Of a stretch of 64,000 nucleotides of DNA, positions 1-64,000 are shown piece after piece. The position numbers were made by a program, and so were the translations under genes. The stretch spans positions 1 through 64,000 of the forward strand of contig JAODUO010000621.1 of assembly GCA_025642075.2 (NCBI GenBank), in the 5' to 3' direction. How positions within the stretch are numbered: position 1 is the first letter of the stretch; each line of letters begins with the position of its first letter. The notes under the pieces are model-generated. The model had not been told where the DNA came from. It ran no database searches and saw nothing but the letters and a program-made list of their open reading frames with translations. The DNA comes from Ridgeia piscesae. Its lineage: Eukaryota; Annelida; Polychaeta; Sabellida; Siboglinidae.

Positions 1-434
1 TCATCATGCTGTCGGTCGCGATGCGACAAAGACTGCTTTCATCACTTGAGTGTAGGTCTCCATTTATCTCTCTGCTGTGAGAGTGATGTCCATGAGTCGG
101 TCTTTATGTCTCTCAGCTTCAGGTTTCTCTTGACGGTATCCTTGAACCGGAGACGAGAATAGAGAACCTGCCTTGGTAGCCTGTCTGGTGACATCCTCAT
201 GAGGTGTCCAGTCCACCGGAGATTCTTTCTGATCAGAAGATCTTCCATAGATTGCAGCCCTGTCCGTTCGAGTACGTCCTTGTGTGTCCCTTTGTCCATC
301 CAAGTCATCCTCATGATCGAACGCACATTTCGCATCATGAAGGCATGCAGCTTTTTCACCTGTCGTCTATACACTGTCCAGGTGCTCAATGCACTTTTCT
401 TGTAGGTGTCGAAGACAAAATATCATATCCACGG
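1..434 (-). mobile_element. Second copy of the same LINE 3' end, in the left foldback arm
   Basis: The minus strand from 389 to 42 encodes the same reverse transcriptase tail (WTGHLMRMSPDRLPRQVLY). The inner flanking target repeat is at 435-447 in reverse complement; the outer one is beyond the window. A short stretch around 168 is deleted relative to the right arm, shifting the frame. Confidence 0.85.
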
Positions 435-1570
435 TGACGCTGCTTAACTTGTATGGTAACATAATTCCGTCATTGTTCATGATGTGATGTTCTGGTTCTG
501 CAAATTTGAGACGTGTCGAGCAAAATATACACCATTTGATAGGTAATAAGACAGGTATGACAATTTAATACGCAAAGGTCGAGTGACGGAAATATGGCAC
601 ACATGTCATACTGCCCCGGGTGCCTGTACTATGTGATATATTATGTAAATAGCATTAACACAGTTCCGTTAAGTACATGTATTGCAACTTTTCTGATGTC
701 GAAAGATGATTATAATAAAGTAAAATTTGTCATAATAATATTAGTTTATAATAATCAGTAATTAGATCTACAACGTATCCATACACAGTAGGGTCTACAG
801 TTATCGTCAACTTGTTTGTGGGGAAACTGAATATCCACAATTAATGAGATAAATTTACATGACATGATGGCATCATCTCCAACTAGGAGAGTGATCACAT
901 AGGGGCCATTCTCTAACAAAAAGTCTGACAGTTGGCGTTGGAAATGCAATTTTCTTCATAGTCATAGTTTGACAATTCATCCATCAGAGTATACATGTTA
1001 TAAATACCAAGTTTAACGGAAATCTAAGATTATGAAGAAAATTGCATTTCCAACGCCAACTGTCAAAAGACATTTTGTTAGAGAATGGCCCCTTCGTGAT
1101 CACTCTCCTAGTTGAAGATGATGCCATCATGTCATGTAAATTTATCTCATTAATTGTGGATATTCAGTTTCCCCCACAAACAAGTTGACGAGAACTGTAG
1201 GCCCTACTGTGTATGGATATGTTGTAGATTATTATAAACTAATATTACTATGACCAATTTTACTTTATTATAATCATCTTTCGACATCAGAAAATATGCA
1301 ATACATGTACATAACGGAACTGTGTTACTGTGATTTACATAATATATAACATAGTACAGGCACCCGGGCCAGAATGACATGTGTGCCATATTTCCGACCT
1401 ATGCTTTTTAAATTGTCATATCTGTCTCATTACCTATTAAATGGTGTATATTCTGCTCGAAATTGAAGCTATAAGGGGTCCGAATAATAAACGTCTCAAA
1501 TATGCAGAACCAGAACACCACATCATGAACAGTGACCGAATTATATTACCGTATAAATTAAGCAGCGTCA

Positions 1571-2048
1571 CCGTGGATATGATATTTGGTCTCCGACAGC
1601 TACAAGAAGTGCACTGAGCACCTGGACAGTGTATAGACGACAGGTGAAAAAGCTGTATACCTTCATGATGCGAAATCTGTGTTCGATCATGAGGATAACT
1701 TGGATGGACAAAGGGACAAACAAGGACGTACTCGAACGGACAGAGCTGCAATCTATGGAAGATCTTCTGATCAGAAAGAATCTCTGGTGGACTGGACACC
1801 TCATGAGGATGTCACCAGACACGCTACCAAGGCAGGTTCTCTACTCTCAACTGACTTCTGGTCGCAGAAAGAGAGGACGCCTTCATCTCCGGTTCAAGGA
1901 CACCATCAAGAGAAACCTGAAGCTGAGAAACATCAATACCGACTCATGGACTTCACTCTCACAGCAGAGAGATAAATGGAGAGCAACAGTCAAGTGATGG
2001 AAGCTGTCTTTGTCGCATCGCGACCGACAGCATGATAATGATAATAAG
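1571..2048 (+). mobile_element. 5'-truncated non-LTR retrotransposon, 3' end of reverse transcriptase ORF
   Basis: An open frame from 1629 to 1997 encodes the C-terminal tail of a LINE reverse transcriptase: VYRRQVKKLYTF, WWTGHLMRMSPDTLPRQVLY, then an SLSQQRDKWRATVK-type ending. The copy ends in ATAATGATAATAAG, a typical simple-repeat tail, and is flanked by 13-bp direct repeats TTAAGCAGCGTCA at 1558-1570 and 2049-2061, a target-site duplication. Confidence 0.88.
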
Positions 2049-2061
2049 TTAAGCAGCGTCA

Positions 2062-4366
2062 TTTGCTTATAAAGAACACATATCCATGTACTGCAGGAGA
2101 CCAACCAAACAAGATATTTGCATGGTAGAAAGAGGTGCACTTATAATAGTACCTAACTTGGATTATATTCGTTGTATAACAGGCCAGTGCACCTGTTTAC
2201 GTAGGAGCAAATTAAGTGTCGGTGATGACGAGACACAAGGCGACTAAATGTGACACGCATGCTAAACAATGTCATGATGGTTCCTAGACAAGTCTTTTAG
2301 TAACACTGTTTACTAATGAGTAGTCAATACTCAAGTCGACTACTAATCATAGCTTCTGTTATAGTTTTAGCAGTAACTATAATCATGTATATGGTAGAAA
2401 CATGATTGGCATATTTGAGAAATATATTGGTGAAATTACTATCAAAGATAATACCTACATTTTAATGGGTAACTGGTGTTGATATAAGAAATTTCACTGG
2501 AAAGTAATTGGAATTTTTTTCATTGTTGTTATATATCATAATCAGATTAATTTTATATGGATTTTGCTTTATTTGTTTCCATCAATAAAAGATGGCAGTG
2601 GAAGTCTGACACTCATTCAAATTTGATCCAGTGGCAGCTCAATCAATAGGTACTATGGCATAAGCAAAAGGCCCAGGAAAGTTAGAGACTCACCCGTTCA
2701 TATCTTCTGTACACTGAATATTCCCTAAGCCCATTAGCAAGACATGATTTGGTCAATGATGGCTAATTAATACACAAGCTTAATTAATTTGGTACTTCAT
2801 TTGCCAAACAATTTTTGAAATTTGAAAATAATCCTTATAAAGACCTATCATTTTTAATGTTTAACATACATTATAAACGTGTTCTTGTACAATTTACTAT
2901 AAAATATGTCTTCGGCACCATCAATCTTCAGATATCCTGACTACCGGCAAAGTTGTGTTGAAGTTCCGACTCAGCCTACCCAATATTCTGTTCTTTCAGG
3001 CCAGCACCAACGAACGTTTTTGGCAAGCCTCGGGGGAGGTTCATTCCAGGTTTGGGATCCCCAAACAGTTACCCCTGGGTCTGCATAGGGCGCAGGAAAG
3101 TGCCGTGTCACGGTTAAATGCTAACTCCGAGTGACCCAGATTTTGAAAAGGATTACCCGACTCAGTGCAACAGGGATCCGGCAGAGTCAGTCAAGCCAGC
3201 CGTTCTTTATTTTAACAATTCAGTCTACGAATACATTGAAGGTGTGCTTGCCAAATGCAATTAAATCAATTGGCTACCACTGCAACATGCACATCTTTGC
3301 TACTGAAGAAATTTACGATGTACAGTTTATATAAATCCAAACGCCCCTCATATCTAACGATCCCCAATTCATGTGTAAAATATAAACAAACCTGCTAATT
3401 ATTTACACTGAAATTTCACTCATCTCCAGCAAATACCAAGCCCATTAAATGTACAATTTTTAACTACTGAATGTTTCTTCAAAACAGAGTTTAGATTCGC
3501 CCGGGCATTTTAATTACTTTCACCTCCCAACTGCAATAACGTGAAAACTAAAACAAGTAAGTATACATACAATGTCACATTTGTAGATGACACTGATATA
3601 TTATGACAACATACAAAATAAAATCAATAACATACCAATAAAATATAAAACAATAACATGAAAACTAGTCAAACTTGTTGTATCAAGCAATATAAAAATA
3701 TTTGTAAGTAGTATTATTAGTTTTACAATGACATAAAAACATGGCATGCTTTTGTTCCAACTATAGGTAGCCTTTTGAAATATGTACCCACATAAGACCA
3801 GTATCACGTGGGGAATTTTGAACGGTCAACATCTATAAAACCCCTAAAATAGCCCACTAAATGTCTACGTAATTTCAACCCAACACATAAAACTGAGAAA
3901 TATTCTGGTATATAATATAAAAAACTGGATTTTAACACTCTTTTGAAACAACGACACAGTGGAATCACACTGTTAAAGTTACCATTGAGATACAGCTGTG
4001 ATCATTGTGGTCGTATGACTTTATTTTAGTGTTTATGTAAGTATCAATTAACCGAACAAAACTTATCATGATAATATAATACTAATAAAATATATAAATC
4101 AATGCTAAATACAAAGTATGGTGATTCATCTTATTATAATTCATATCAGAATAAAACTATACATGTACTACGCGATCTGCCAAGAAGGTCAGGCTGCATA
4201 AATGGACACTCAGCTGGCAATCTGTTGAGAGTATAGTTAAGAATATGGCACATACAAAAGTTCAGCACCCATAGTTATGGCTGGGCAGATTGGAATAGGA
4301 CCAAGACACTGACCACTAGACTGCGACACAGTAGTAGTTACCACTGGTTGCAGCCCTACAATGTTG
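2062..4366. other. Intergenic region and 3' UTR
   Basis: Mostly AT-rich with no convincing gene. About 2930-3230 is richer in G and C and has a 60-codon open frame on the + strand (2906-3088) that I do not recognise. The 3' UTR of the fibrocystin-L gene starts at 4366 and runs to an undetermined point, possibly near 4000. Confidence 0.6.
4020..4025 (-). promoter_or_regulatory. Possible polyadenylation signal AATAAA
   Basis: AATAAA on the minus strand, about 345 bases after the stop codon of the fibrocystin-L gene. AT-rich sequence makes chance matches common, so this is only a candidate 3' end. Confidence 0.3.
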
Positions 4367-63132
<58,766 letters not shown>

Positions 63133-64000
63133 CTGGAAAGTGGAATTAATACAATTGACGTCCAGAACGAAAATGCAGCTTTACTGAGTTGTCTGTCAGT
63201 GTTAATGAACCGAGAAAAACAGTACAACTCCAAATTTTTCGTAAAATGGTCAACAGTTACAGCCTAAGGCTTAGCCCTCTTAATAGAAGCATGTTTAATT
63301 CCATACATAGCATAGGCATGCCAAAAAAGCAAAATACAGTGTGAAGCCCGGCCATTTGCGGCTACAGGCCTATGTCGTGAACTTTCCACCGATCGAGATT
63401 TTGCATCCTGCACGAACTAGCGTACTCTTTGGCATCTCAATACAAGACTTGAGAGCAAGCTAACCATTAGAGTTAACATTTATAGTTTACACATATTTCC
63501 GCAAACTACACATAAAAATATTTTGCTACCGGTCTAACAGTAACAGTCTCAAGTAAAGCAATCAACTCATTTCAAAATAATGTAATCCAACATGTTAACA
63601 ATTAAGTCAGACGACGCACCATGTGCACTTGCGTGATGTGTCCCTAGGACATGTTGGCAGTTACAAATACAGATACAGTCAGACAAGACGCTAAGGTCGT
63701 GAAGATAGCACTGCGTCCATCGTCAGTTTCTTCATCGCTAGATGGCGAAACCTTTACGTGAAAACTCCACAGGCCACCATGTGGCGCCACTCTTACATAG
63801 CTTTCGTTCATTTTCGTAGTTGGTGTAGTCGAACACGCTCGCGAGTTGAACACTTAAGGGTATTGCTAGTAATTACCGCCAGATGTAATATCGAATGCGC
63901 AAAATAGGTACCTTGACAGTCTACATTTAGCAAACAATCTGATTGACAAAGATGCAAAATGAGGTTTGTGAATATACATTAAAAAATAACTTACATTATA
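63133..64000. other. Upstream intron of the fibrocystin-L gene
   Basis: No exon with a signal peptide and a phase-1 donor was found. A GTAAGT donor-like site at 63994-63989 would be preceded in the needed phase by a TAA stop, so it cannot join exon 1 as coding sequence. Confidence 0.5.

Larger units (their letters stand above)
1..2048. repeat. Large imperfect foldback (inverted repeat)
   Basis: Bases 1-960 are an inverted copy of about 1030-2035, with a spacer of roughly 70 bases. The end CTGTCGGTCGCGATGCGACA matches between 10-29 and, in reverse complement, 2010-2029. The inner tips match through ATTTTCTTCAT and GAAGAAAATTGC. The left arm lacks about 30-40 bases present at about 1850-1885. 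Both arms contain the same LINE fragment. The window starts inside the repeat. Confidence 0.93.

Noticed and set aside
63644..63853. Minus-strand open frame with a hydrophobic end as the signal-peptide exon
   Set aside because: It has no good donor, and every possible GT near its end would be phase 0, while exon 1 needs phase 1.
63989..64000. Donor-like GTAAGT at the window edge as the end of the first coding exon
   Set aside because: In the phase needed for exon 1 the preceding codon is TAA. It could belong only to a non-coding exon.

Overview
The window is eukaryotic: coding sequence is cut into short exons with GT-AG introns, introns are AT-rich and full of microsatellites, and several families of animal transposable elements are present. 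The gene and the mix of elements fit a marine invertebrate, perhaps a mollusc or another lophotrochozoan. The clade is an inference and was not tested.

One very large minus-strand gene fills almost everything from 63.13 kb down to 4.37 kb. I placed 59 exons by hand from splice sites and reading phase. Every junction is GT-AG, every phase joins, and the frame stays open for 13,583 nt (about 4,527 residues plus stop). The product is fibrocystin-L (PKHD1L1-like). In order it has IPT/TIG domains 1-3, a PA14 domain, a long linker, IPT domains, a cupredoxin-like segment, more IPT domains (about 14 in all), a first G8 domain, beta-helix repeats, a second G8 domain, more beta-helix repeats, a conserved C-terminal ectodomain with an RRRKRS processing site, a SEA-like module, one transmembrane helix and a roughly 150-residue tyrosine-rich cytoplasmic tail. 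Only the exon or exons with the start codon and signal peptide are missing; they probably lie beyond base 64000.

Region 1-2061 is a large imperfect foldback. Each arm carries the 3' end of a non-LTR retrotransposon, and the right-arm copy keeps a 13-bp target-site duplication. Region 2062-4366 is intergenic plus the 3' UTR. The introns hold a degenerate LINE (25.56-26.74 kb), a deleted transposase-like gene (28.79-29.89 kb), a LINE tail touching a splice acceptor (42.65-43.08 kb), a DNA transposon with long terminal inverted repeats (46.64-48.60 kb), a decayed Ty3/gypsy element (49.4-51.1 kb), two small MITEs and AT-rich palindromes.

The most unusual pattern is that at least five introns carry tandem repeats that begin exactly at an exon-intron junction and whose units repeat the splice-site sequence. 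Sites are the exon 25, 54 and 58 acceptors and the exon 32 and 45 donors. At exon 25 the duplicated acceptor would extend the exon in frame by 57 nt.
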